Shown: in pieces, positions 1-7,311 of the stretch
Numbering within the stretch: position 1 is the first letter of the stretch
Layout: the number at the start of each line of letters is the position of its first letter
From: an uncultured Campylobacter sp.
GTDB lineage: Bacteria; Actinomycetota; Actinomycetes; Mycobacteriales; Mycobacteriaceae
Length of the DNA: 12,275 nucleotides
Assembly: GCA_943913625.1 (NCBI GenBank)
Contig: CALTYW010000067.1
Coordinates: 1 to 12,275 of the forward strand
Direction of reading: 5' to 3'
The notes under the pieces: model-generated
Seen by the model: only the letters and a program-made list of their open reading frames with translations
Told to the model about the DNA's origin: nothing
Databases searched by the model: none
Made by a program: the position numbers and the translations under genes

Positions 1-498
1 CAGCTTCGGCGCCTCGTTGCGCTTGGCCTGGTCGAAGTAGCCGCCCTTGTCCGCCGGCTTCGGGCCTTCCCCGTCCGCGCCGGGTTTGACCACGTAGAAC
101 TCGATTTCCGGGCTGGCCACGAACTCGAATCCCATGTTGCGCGCGGCGTGCAACTGGCGGCGCAGCACCTCGCGCGGGTCGGCGAAGAGCGGGTCGCCGT
201 CGGGCATGGTGATGTCGCAGAACATGCGGGCGGTTTGGATGCCGGAGTCCTCGTCGAACGGCAGCGGCTGGTACGTCGACGGGTCAGGCCGCAGCAGTGT
301 GTCCGACTCGGAGATGCGGGAAAACCCTTCGATGGAGGAGCCGTCGAAGCCGACGCCCTCCTCGAAGGCGGATTCGAGCTCCGCCGGCGACATCATGACC
401 GTTTTCAAGGAGCCGAAGATGTCGGTGAACCAGAGGCGGATGAAGGCGATCTCCTGCTGCTCCACCAATCGCAGCACGTTGTCGGTTTGAGTGCTCAT
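1..498 (-). CDS. glnA2: Glutamine synthetase, type I (N-terminal 166 residues; runs off the window)
   Basis: This enzyme condenses glutamate and ammonia to glutamine using ATP in the cytoplasm. The visible N-terminal part begins MSTQTDNVLRLVEQQEIAFI. It has the family's beta-grasp sequence GFDGSSIEGF at residues 50-59 and PEIEFY at 130-135, whose glutamates (E131, E133) are metal ligands in this family. The frame stays open to base 1, so the C-terminal two thirds, including any adenylylation tyrosine, lie outside the window. The ATG at 498 has no Shine-Dalgarno but sits 8 nt after a TACAGT box, suggesting a leaderless mRNA. It is divergent from the CYTH-CHAD gene, with 33 bp between the starts. 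The symbol glnA2 rests on synteny with Mycobacterium tuberculosis (glnA2 near the CYTH gene). That it is a glutamine synthetase is near certain; the paralogue assignment is less so. Confidence 0.93.
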   Translation of the reverse strand, partial: MSTQTDNVLRLVEQQEIAFIRLWFTDIFGSLKTVMMSPAELESAFEEGVGFDGSSIEGFSRISESDTLLRPDPSTYQPLPFDEDSGIQTARMFCDITMPDGDPLFADPREVLRRQLHAARNMGFEFVASPEIEFYVVKPGADGEGPKPADKGGYFDQAKRNEAPKL

Positions 499-506
499 GT
501 GACATC

Positions 507-512
507 ACTGTA
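507..512 (-). promoter_or_regulatory. Candidate -10 box of glnA2, leaderless geometry
   Basis: TACAGT on the minus strand lies 8 nt upstream of the glnA2 ATG (498). This would put the transcription start at or within 1-2 nt of the A of ATG. No ribosome binding site is visible between box and start. No clear -35 was found. Confidence 0.5.
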
Positions 513-518
513 GCGGGC

Positions 519-524
519 TAGAGT
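519..524 (+). promoter_or_regulatory. Candidate -10 box of the CYTH-CHAD gene, leaderless geometry
   Basis: TAGAGT is followed by exactly 7 nt and then ATG at 532, so transcription would start at the start codon. A Shine-Dalgarno is absent. A GTGACA at 499-504 resembles a -35, but the 14-bp spacer is short. The box lies 6 bp from the opposing glnA2 -10 box, so the two promoters overlap. Confidence 0.5.
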
Positions 525-531
525 GGTTGCT

Positions 532-2133
532 ATGGCTGAGAAAAATGCACCCCAGGATTTTCTCGAGATCGAGGTCAAGCTCGCTGTCGACGAAGGCACG
601 GGCATTCCCGACCTGACCCAGCTGCCCGTGGTGGAAAAGATCATCTCCACCGAGGAGCAGAACCTCTCCGCGGTCTACTACGACACCGAGGACCTGCGGC
701 TGACGCGCTCCAAGATCACGCTGCGCCGCCGCACCGGTGGCAACGACGAGGGCTGGCACATGAAGGTCCCCGCCGAGGGTGGGCGCAAGGAGCTCCGCTT
801 GCCTCTCGACGATCCGTCGCACGTCCCCGACGGTTTAGTGGCCGAGGTGCGTTCCATCGTGCGCAACCACCCGCTGAGCCCCATTGCCCAGGTGGACAAC
901 CGCCGCGTGGAAATCACGTTGGGCGATGCCGAGGGCACCCCGGTGGCGGAGTTCTGCGACGACCACGTCACCGCCTGGTCGCTGCTGCCCGGCGGCGAGC
1001 GCACCACGTGGCGCGAGTGGGAGGTGGAGTTGACTGAGGCGCTCGCCGGCACCGAGGACGGCCAGCGGATGATCACCCAGGCCACTGCGTTTTTGATCGG
1101 CGCGGGCGCGCGCCAGTCCTCCTCCCCGTCGAAGCTGTCGACGGCGTTGGGCGACTCGGTGAAGAACGCGCCGCTGCCGCCGCACCTGCAAGCGGAGGTG
1201 GACGAGGACGACGCCTCCCCCGCCGGCGCCGTCGTCAAGGCCCTGCGCGGCCAGCGCGACTCGATCGTGGCGTGGGAGCCACGCGTGCGTAACGACGAAT
1301 GGGATTCCGTGCACCAACTGCGCGTATCCACGCGTGAAATGCGCTCCCTGCTGGAGACCTTCGAGGGCATCTTGGAGGGCGAGCAGCTCACCCACCTGGA
1401 GGACGAGCTGAAGTACGCCGCCGGTGTGCTGGGCGAGGCCCGCGACGCCGAGGTGGTGGAAGAGCGCTTCATCGAACTGCTTGACTCCGACGAATCCGGC
1501 CTCATCGACAAGGCCGCCCGCGCCCACATCGCCGGCGACATGCGCCGCGACTACGAGGCCGCCCACACCCGCATCGTGGAGATGCTGGATTCAGAGCGTT
1601 TCCTCACGCTTCTCGACGACATCGATGCGCTCCTCGCTAACCCCCCGATCGCAGAGGGTTCTGCGGAACAGAGTGAGAAGAAGGACGCCTCAGAGAAGGC
1701 CGACAAGGCTGTGCTGTTCGACCACCTCGAGCGCGGCTACAAGAAGCTGAAGAAGCGCCACGACAAGGTGGACGAGCACTACCACGACACCGACCTGGCG
1801 CTGCACGAGCGCGAGGACTACGTCCACGACGTGCGCAAGGCCGCGAAGAAGCTGCGCTACTCTGCCAACGCCGCGGCCGATGCGGGTTTGAAGGCGGGGC
1901 GGCTGGCGAAGGCGTGCAAGGCGCTGCAGTCCAAGCTGGGCGATTTCCAGGACGCCGTGACCTCGCGCGACCGCATCCAGCGCCTGGCCGAAGAGGCCCG
2001 CGAGCGCGGCGAGGACACCTTCTCCTACGGCATGCTCTACCAGCGCGAACTCGACCGCGGCGAGCAGGCGTTGAAGGGTTACGACGACGCCGTGCGCGAG
2101 GTGCGCAAGGCGTTTAAGAAGGTCAAGCCCTAA
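532..2133 (+). CDS. CYTH-CHAD domain protein (triphosphate tunnel family plus polyphosphate-binding helical domain)
   Basis: The 533-aa protein has an N-terminal CYTH domain (about residues 1-200) with the ExExK signature EIEVK (E12, E14, K16). It also has YYDTEDLRL, the basic run LRRR and HMKVPA, which in this family bind the triphosphate and metal inside a tunnel. From about residue 230 to the end is a helical CHAD domain with two His/Arg-rich repeats (VHQLRVSTREMRS and VHDVRKAAKKLRYS). CHAD domains are known to bind polyphosphate. A charged Lys/Glu-rich linker (around 375-390) splits the two halves. The likely role is triphosphate or polyphosphate hydrolysis or binding; the substrate cannot be told from sequence. 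I chose ATG 532 over the in-frame GTG 523 because a TAGAGT box sits 7 nt upstream of it. Convergent with the next gene, with 12 bp between the two. Confidence 0.93.
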   Translation: MAEKNAPQDFLEIEVKLAVDEGTGIPDLTQLPVVEKIISTEEQNLSAVYYDTEDLRLTRSKITLRRRTGGNDEGWHMKVPAEGGRKELRLPLDDPSHVPDGLVAEVRSIVRNHPLSPIAQVDNRRVEITLGDAEGTPVAEFCDDHVTAWSLLPGGERTTWREWEVELTEALAGTEDGQRMITQATAFLIGAGARQSSSPSKLSTALGDSVKNAPLPPHLQAEVDEDDASPAGAVVKALRGQRDSIVAWEPRVRNDEWDSVHQLRVSTREMRSLLETFEGILEGEQLTHLEDELKYAAGVLGEARDAEVVEERFIELLDSDESGLIDKAARAHIAGDMRRDYEAAHTRIVEMLDSERFLTLLDDIDALLANPPIAEGSAEQSEKKDASEKADKAVLFDHLERGYKKLKKRHDKVDEHYHDTDLALHEREDYVHDVRKAAKKLRYSANAAADAGLKAGRLAKACKALQSKLGDFQDAVTSRDRIQRLAEEARERGEDTFSYGMLYQRELDRGEQALKGYDDAVREVRKAFKKVKP

Positions 2134-2145
2134 AGGCGTTCAGCC

Positions 2146-2352
2146 CTACTTCTCCCAGGAGGCCGGCTCGCCCCAGTTGTCGTCGGCCTCGTCGGCGGCG
2201 TCGGCACGCTTGGTGCGCTGCGCGGCGATGTCGAGGGCGTGCTGGGCCTCCTCGCGCGTGTCGTAGGGACCCATCCGGTTGTCCCAGGAGTCCTGCTTGC
2301 CCTGGGTCACTTCGCCGGTGGAGGGGTTGAAGTAGAACTTCTCGTCGGCCAT
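2146..2352 (-). CDS. Small conserved actinobacterial protein, SPOR-like family
   Basis: This 68-aa soluble, charged protein begins MADEKFYFNPSTGEV and contains the segment MGPYDTREEAQHAL. It resembles a small actinobacterial family usually labelled 'SPOR domain-containing' (pattern: aromatic, N-x-x-T/S-x-x-V, GPY-x-T-x-x-E-A). No catalytic residues, signal peptide or membrane segment are visible. Its function is unknown to me, and the SPOR label does not prove peptidoglycan binding. ATG 2352 is fixed by a good Shine-Dalgarno (AAAGGAG) with a 6-nt spacer; the open frame extends farther upstream without such a signal. It is divergent from the galactokinase-like gene across 70 bp. Confidence 0.82.
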   Translation of the reverse strand: MADEKFYFNPSTGEVTQGKQDSWDNRMGPYDTREEAQHALDIAAQRTKRADAADEADDNWGEPASWEK

Positions 2353-2358
2353 GATCTG

Positions 2359-2365
2359 CTCCTTT
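2359..2365 (-). promoter_or_regulatory. Ribosome binding site deciding the start at 2352
   Basis: AAAGGAG on the minus strand, 6 nt before ATG 2352. This is one of the few clear Shine-Dalgarno sequences in the left half of the window, and it argues against the longer open frame. Confidence 0.75.
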
Positions 2366-2409
2366 GAAGCTGGGTGAGATTGTCCGGTCAACCCTACCGG
2401 CAGGATTGG

Positions 2410-2415
2410 TAGTGT
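2410..2415 (+). promoter_or_regulatory. Candidate -10 box of the galactokinase-like gene, leaderless geometry
   Basis: TAGTGT followed by 7 nt and ATG 2423. No Shine-Dalgarno is present. An in-frame GTG at 2414 overlaps the box and is therefore an unlikely start if the box is real. Confidence 0.45.
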
Positions 2416-2422
2416 GGCGCCC

Positions 2423-3622
2423 ATGTCCTTGTACTCGCCTCCAGCGCACTCCCCTGCCGACCGCGTCCGTACTCACCACCGCGAGCGCACGGGCACCGAC
2501 CCGAAGCACGTGGCGTCCGCGCCGTCGACGTGGGTGCTCATCGGCGAGAACGTCGACCACTTCGGCGGCGTGACGCTGGCCGGCACGGGGTCGCTTCGCG
2601 CCGCTGCCGCGGTGAGCCCGCGCGGCGACGACGTCATTTCCATCTCCGCCACCGGCCCGCGCGGCGAGGTCGTGCGCGAGGAGACATCGCTGCAGCAGCT
2701 TCACGACGCGTCGGTCACCGACCCCCTCGCCCGCCGCTGGACCGGCCTCGTGCAAACCCTGATCCAGCGCCAGGTGCTCTCCCGCGACACCGCCGGGCTG
2801 GACATCACCGTGGAAGGCGACGTGCCGGTCGGTGCAGGTCTCGGCGCCCTCTACGCCGCCGACTGCGCGATCGCGCTGGCCCTTGCGGGCGGCCACGAGG
2901 ACGTGGACACCGCCCCCTTCCGCACCCGGTTGGCGGAGGTCTGCTCCCACGCGGTGGCGAACTACTCTTCGCTCGCGCTGCTGCGCGCACGCCACACCGT
3001 CGCCCTGCGCGGCGGCGGGGAGAACGTCTGCGTGGTGGACTACGCCGACGGGTCGCTCACCCAGGCACCGCACCCCGCCCGCCACGGCGTGCGCGTGTTC
3101 TCGCTGGCAAAGGAGCTGGGCCGTCCCTTCGACAGCCAGCGTCAAGCAATTGCTTTGCGACGCGACTTCATCGACGCCGCCGCCGCCAACTTCGGCGTGA
3201 CGTCGCTACGCCAACTGCCGGACAACGTGGAGCGCGTGGTGCAGTGGGTCAACGCCCGGCGCGCCACCGGCGACGAGAACGCACCCGAGCCCGACGCGGC
3301 GCGCAGCTGGGTGCAGTTCTGCGAGACGGAGACGCTGCGCTCCATGGCGGCGGCGAAAGCGCTGCGCTCCCGCCGTGGCAACGAGCTGTTCACGCTGCTG
3401 AACTCACCGTCTGAGCAGCACGACCTGGACACCCCTGACGCGTTGGTGGCTCTGGCGCGCGAGCGCGGTGCGCGGGCGGCGCGCCCGGCGGCGACCGGCA
3501 CGTCCGAGGCGGTGCTCGCGTTCGTCCCGCTCGACGATGCCGACGCGTTCGCCGAGCGCATGGCGGCCGACTTCGAAGTCATCGAGGTCCGCCCCGGCGA
3601 GGTCGCCCGGCTCGAGGGCTAG
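2423..3622 (+). CDS. Galactokinase-like GHMP-family protein, probably not a functional kinase
   Basis: The 399-aa protein aligns with galactokinase. Residues 38-49 (VLIGENVDHFGG) match the galactose-binding motif LIGEHTDYNGG, and residues 133-147 (DVPVGAGLGALYAAD) match the ATP-binding motif DVPLGAGLSSSAALE. Key positions are changed. The catalytic arginine of APGRVNLIGEH is threonine (T36 in APSTWVLIGEN). The serine-rich phosphate loop SSSA has become GALYA. The MDQ motif carrying the catalytic aspartate is missing near residues 175-190, where the sequence reads VANYSSLALLRARHTV. The C-terminal glycine-rich GGGFGG motif is replaced by AATGTSEAVLAF. Length is normal and the frame intact, so this looks like a maintained, diverged homologue, not a decaying gene. 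Annotation pipelines would call it galK; I withhold the symbol. Its stop overlaps the convergent RNB gene stop. Confidence 0.85.
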   Translation: MSLYSPPAHSPADRVRTHHRERTGTDPKHVASAPSTWVLIGENVDHFGGVTLAGTGSLRAAAAVSPRGDDVISISATGPRGEVVREETSLQQLHDASVTDPLARRWTGLVQTLIQRQVLSRDTAGLDITVEGDVPVGAGLGALYAADCAIALALAGGHEDVDTAPFRTRLAEVCSHAVANYSSLALLRARHTVALRGGGENVCVVDYADGSLTQAPHPARHGVRVFSLAKELGRPFDSQRQAIALRRDFIDAAAANFGVTSLRQLPDNVERVVQWVNARRATGDENAPEPDAARSWVQFCETETLRSMAAAKALRSRRGNELFTLLNSPSEQHDLDTPDALVALARERGARAARPAATGTSEAVLAFVPLDDADAFAERMAADFEVIEVRPGEVARLEG

Positions 3623-5004
3623 TCTGCAGGCCAAGCGAAGCCGACTTCCCGCTTCGCTGGGTCCGCCTTGACCAGGGAGAACTTGGTCTCCTCCCCTTCT
3701 TCCGGCGTGCCGAGGGAATCCGCGAGCACCGGCGGGTCCACCACGAAGATGCGGGCCCGGTCCTCGCTGGTTTTCAGGGTCACGCCGTCAAAGTTGTGAC
3801 CCAGCCAGGGTTCAAGCACCGTCGCCTCAGTGAGGTGCAGGCACGCCTTTTCCACGCTGTTGGCGACTTGAGAAGACCGCGCCATCGTCTTGATCACCCG
3901 CGGGGCGGCCTGCGTCACCCAATCGGGCGCCGGGTCGCCGGAGCAGATGGACAGGCACACCTCGGTGGCGTAGCGGTCGATGAGCCGGCGCAGCGGCGCG
4001 GTGACGTGCGAGTAGTAGCCGCCGATGCCGGCGTGCACCTCCGGCTCGCCCTGGGTGAGGTCCACGTAGCCGGAGCCGCGCAGGAGCTTCTGGGCCTCTC
4101 GCATCACGGCCATGCCGCGCGGGGTGTCCGCATCCACGGACGCGAGGAATTCACCGATGTCCCCGCTGACCTCGAAGCCCAGGTTGCGCGCTTCCCTGCG
4201 GAACTCGGCCTCCGACTCCTTCGACGCCGGTCCCAGCGTGCGCAGGAACCCTACGCCCGCGTCCACCATCATGCGTCCGGCCACCATGCCGGTGAGCAGG
4301 GAGATCTCGGAGTTGTAGTCCATCACGGGGTGGCGCGGCTCGATCACGAGCTCGTACGTGCCGCCCTCGTCGCCGACGACGCGGACGGAGGGAAGACGGA
4401 GGTTGATGGCCTTGCGTCGCAAAGAAGAGCGCTGACGCAGCTGCCCCACCTGCGGCAACAGCGCAATCGAGGGGTGCGGGGTACCGGCGGCGAAGTCGGC
4501 GTGGACGCCGTCGTAATCCAGCCGCGCCACCGAATGCACCAGCGCGCGCTCCACGTGGGCGCTGCGCACCTCGCCCGCGCTATCCAGCAGGAACGTCCAC
4601 AGCACGGCTGGCCTATCGACGTCCGGCAGCAGCGACGCCGAACCCTCCGACAGCTCCGGCGGATGCAGCCGCGCGGGCTCGTCGGGCAGGTAGATCGTCT
4701 GGCCGCGCTCCAGCGATTCCTCGCGGACCTCGCCTTCGGGTTCGACGAAGGCCGCGACATCGGCGATGGCGTACGTGACGATGAAGCCACCGTCGTGAAG
4801 CGCGATGTGCACCGCCTGATCCAGGTCCATCGAACCTACCGGGTCGATCGTGACCAGCGGGATGTCGCGGGCGTCGCGGCGCGCGTCGGCGAAACGGTCC
4901 GTGAGCTCGGCGGCCTCGGCGTGGGCAGAGGGGCTGAAGCCGCGCGCGACGTTGAACTCGCGGGCGATGTCGCTGAAGTCGAGGGGCGCGGCGTAAAGCT
5001 TCAT
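3619..5004 (-). CDS. RNB-family 3'-5' exoribonuclease (RNase II/R type), compact form
   Basis: This 461-aa protein carries the RNB catalytic domain. VTIDPVGSMDLDQAVHI (residues 51-67) is the metal-binding motif; aspartates D54, D60 and D62 match three of the four acidic ligands of E. coli RNase II, with Q63 in the fourth place. AIADVAAFVEP follows at 79-89. YSHVTAPLRRLIDRY, towards the C-terminus, matches the conserved Y-x-H-x-T-(S/A)-P-x-R-R segment. The protein would degrade single-stranded RNA processively. It is shorter than E. coli RNase II (about 640 aa), with little room for N-terminal cold-shock domains or a C-terminal S1 domain. ATG 5004 is chosen because the open frame upstream runs into the RNase P RNA. 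It starts 27 nt downstream of rnpB with no obvious Shine-Dalgarno; co-transcription with rnpB is possible. Confidence 0.9.
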   Translation of the reverse strand: MKLYAAPLDFSDIAREFNVARGFSPSAHAEAAELTDRFADARRDARDIPLVTIDPVGSMDLDQAVHIALHDGGFIVTYAIADVAAFVEPEGEVREESLERGQTIYLPDEPARLHPPELSEGSASLLPDVDRPAVLWTFLLDSAGEVRSAHVERALVHSVARLDYDGVHADFAAGTPHPSIALLPQVGQLRQRSSLRRKAINLRLPSVRVVGDEGGTYELVIEPRHPVMDYNSEISLLTGMVAGRMMVDAGVGFLRTLGPASKESEAEFRREARNLGFEVSGDIGEFLASVDADTPRGMAVMREAQKLLRGSGYVDLTQGEPEVHAGIGGYYSHVTAPLRRLIDRYATEVCLSICSGDPAPDWVTQAAPRVIKTMARSSQVANSVEKACLHLTEATVLEPWLGHNFDGVTLKTSEDRARIFVVDPPVLADSLGTPEEGEETKFSLVKADPAKREVGFAWPAD

Positions 5005-5031
5005 GTCTGCCCATCGTGCCAGAGAAGTTGG

Positions 5032-5460
<429 letters not shown>

Positions 5461-5467
5461 GTGGGAA

Positions 5468-5496
5468 AGTGTACGCCTGGGGTTTCAGGCAAACAA
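5468..5496 (-). promoter_or_regulatory. rnpB promoter
   Basis: TACACT (5473-5468) as -10 and TTGTTT (5496-5491) as a weak -35, separated by 17 bp. Seven nt separate the -10 from the predicted 5' end of RNase P RNA at 5460. The -35 lies just past the stop codon of the RNase H/phosphatase gene (5501). Confidence 0.65.
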
Positions 5497-5500
5497 GACG

Positions 5501-6625
5501 TCAGGGGTTTCGGTGGTGGGCGCAGTCGTTGAAGCAGCGCACCACGCCGTGGTCGCCGTAGAACTCCACGACCGAGATGCTGGCCAGGTCCAGGAAGAAG
5601 TGGTGGAACGAGTCCGCGTTCGACCCCAGCGCCTGGCGCACCACGGACTTGATCGGCATCATGTGCGTGACCACCAGCACCGTCTTGCCCTCGAAACGCT
5701 CCTGCAACTTCAGGCGCGCGCGGGTGATGCGGCGGTGGAACGCGGCGTTGGATTCGCCGCCCGGGGGCGCGTTGTTCGGCGAGGACTGCCAGTGGTCGAA
5801 GGCGTCCCGGTCGCGCTCGATGGCTTCTTCGCGGGTGAGGCCCTCAAATTCGCCGAAGTCGAGTTCGGCGAAGCCGTCGACGGTTTCGAACTCGTCGAAG
5901 CCGAGGGCGTCGGCGGCGGCGCGGGCAGTTTGTTGGGCGCGGGTGCGGGGGGAGGCAACGATGGCGTCGATACGCCCGAAGTGCGTCAGCGCCTCGGCCG
6001 CCCGGCGCGCCTGCTCGCGGCCGGTGGCGGTGAGCTCCGGGTCGGAGGTGCCGGAGAAGCGCCGCTCGGCGGAGTGCTCGGTCTGTCCGTGGCGCAGCAG
6101 CACGAACCGCGTGCGCTGGTCCTTCTTGTCCCACCAGTGCGCGGGCCCGGCCACTTCATGGGCTTTTTGCTTCTCGACGGCAGGTTGATCCGTCCCCTCC
6201 ACAATACCCGGTGTGTCCCCGCGGGCCGCGGCGTCCATGGCGACGTTGGAGAGCTCGTCGGCCTTTTTGTTCTTGGCGCGGGGGACCCAGGTGTAGGTGA
6301 CGGCGTCGAACCCATCGGCGAGCTTGCGGGCCTCGACGGCGAGTTTCTGCATGTCCGGGTGCTTGATTTTCCAGCGGCCGGTCATCTGCTCCACGACCAG
6401 CTTGGAATCCATGTGCACGTCCACGGCGGTGGCGCCTAGGTCGCGGGCGGCCTCGAGGCCGCGCAGCAGGCCGTGGTATTCGGCGACGTTGTTTGTGGAT
6501 TTCTTCCCCACCACGTAGGCGACCTCGGCGAGGGTTTCGCCGTTCTCGCCGTAGACGACGGAGCCGGAGCCGGCGACGCCGGGGTTGCCGCGCGAGCCGC
6601 CGTCGCAGAACATCTGCACGCGCAT
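5501..6625 (-). CDS. Bifunctional RNase HI / histidine phosphatase (CobC-like) fusion
   Basis: The 374-aa protein corresponds in architecture to Mycobacterium tuberculosis Rv2228c. Residues 1-135 are RNase HI: CDGGSRGNPG with D8, NVAEYHGLLRGLEAA with E49, HMDSKLVVEQM with D73, and KKADELSN with D123, so all four acidic active-site residues are present. It would cut RNA in RNA-DNA hybrids. A linker (about 136-172) leads to a phosphoglycerate-mutase-like phosphatase. Its features are LLRHGQTE (R178, H179), SPRTRAQQTA (R227), an acidic GFAELDFGEFEG segment around E254 and VTHMMP (H321). Mycobacterial homologues have been linked to alpha-ribazole phosphate phosphatase activity. The start ATG overlaps the upstream stop as TAATG, which implies translational coupling to the zinc-ribbon gene. 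It is directly followed by the rnpB promoter. Confidence 0.95.
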   Translation of the reverse strand: MRVQMFCDGGSRGNPGVAGSGSVVYGENGETLAEVAYVVGKKSTNNVAEYHGLLRGLEAARDLGATAVDVHMDSKLVVEQMTGRWKIKHPDMQKLAVEARKLADGFDAVTYTWVPRAKNKKADELSNVAMDAAARGDTPGIVEGTDQPAVEKQKAHEVAGPAHWWDKKDQRTRFVLLRHGQTEHSAERRFSGTSDPELTATGREQARRAAEALTHFGRIDAIVASPRTRAQQTARAAADALGFDEFETVDGFAELDFGEFEGLTREEAIERDRDAFDHWQSSPNNAPPGGESNAAFHRRITRARLKLQERFEGKTVLVVTHMMPIKSVVRQALGSNADSFHHFFLDLASISVVEFYGDHGVVRCFNDCAHHRNP

Positions 6626-7299
6626 TAGCTGGTCACCCGCACCAGCAAGGTGCCGCAGTTGGGGCAGGTCGGCAGCTCGTTGTCGGGCTCGCTCATGACC
6701 TCGGCGCGCTCGGCCGGCGGGAGCTGGATGAAGCAGCCGTTGCAGGTGCGGCCGTTGAAGCGGGCGGCGCCGATGTCGTCGTAAAGCGCGAGCACCTCGG
6801 CGGGCAGCTTCTCACGCAACGCCGCGGTGTCTACGGTCTCCTCCTCCGGCAGTGCCTCGACGGCGCGGCGGGCGGCCTCGACCTTACGGTTGGCCTCGTC
6901 CACCTTGGCCGCGTGGACATCGCGGTTGTTGCGCAAGGCCTTGATCTCCCCGTGGGCCTCCTTCAGCTCGTAGAGCAGGTCGGCGATGCGGGACTTCGCG
7001 GCGTAGCGGTCGTGCTCGAGGTCCTTGCGGCGATCCGGGTCAGTCTCGGCGCCGAGCTGGCGCTTGTCGTCCAACTCGCGGCGCTTGAGCTTCCTCTCGT
7101 CTTCCTGGATGCGCAGGATTTCAAGCTCCATGTCGTCGACTGCGAGTTGGGCGGCGGAGGAAGCTTGGAGGAGGCGATCCCGATCGTCGATAAGCTTTTG
7201 CAATTCTTCTTCCTCGGGCCTGACCTTGGGGGCCGCGGAGGTGCGCTCGGCGGCGGCGAGCTCGAGGAGGACAGGTTGCAGGTCTTTGTCGAGGTGCAT
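6625..7299 (-). CDS. Coiled-coil protein with C-terminal C4 zinc ribbon
   Basis: The 224-aa protein is the counterpart of Mycobacterium tuberculosis Rv2229c. Residues about 25-150 are charged, heptad-like and alanine/leucine/glutamate-rich, as expected for a long antiparallel coiled coil. The C-terminus carries two CxxC pairs (C186/C189 and C212/C215) that would bind one zinc ion. Members of this family have been proposed to bind nucleic acid or act as scaffolds, but no reaction is established that I can cite. A strong Shine-Dalgarno (AAGGAG, 6-nt spacer) supports ATG 7299 and overlaps the stop codon of nif3. Its own stop overlaps the start of the RNase H fusion by 1 nt. The three genes therefore form one operon. 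Confidence 0.9.
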   Translation of the reverse strand: MHLDKDLQPVLLELAAAERTSAAPKVRPEEEELQKLIDDRDRLLQASSAAQLAVDDMELEILRIQEDERKLKRRELDDKRQLGAETDPDRRKDLEHDRYAAKSRIADLLYELKEAHGEIKALRNNRDVHAAKVDEANRKVEAARRAVEALPEEETVDTAALREKLPAEVLALYDDIGAARFNGRTCNGCFIQLPPAERAEVMSEPDNELPTCPNCGTLLVRVTS

Positions 7300-7305
7300 T
7301 GGGGT

Positions 7306-7311
7306 CTCCTT
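7306..7311 (-). promoter_or_regulatory. Ribosome binding site of the zinc-ribbon gene, overlapping the nif3 stop
   Basis: AAGGAG on the minus strand shares bases with the TAA stop of nif3 (7312-7310) and sits 6 nt before ATG 7299. This indicates coupled translation of the two genes. Confidence 0.75.

Noticed and set aside
3150..4420. Shared 11-mer GCGTCGCAAAG in the galactokinase-like and RNB genes (opposite orientation)
   Set aside because: Both lie in coding sequence at Arg-Arg codons with no extension of similarity; most likely coincidence.
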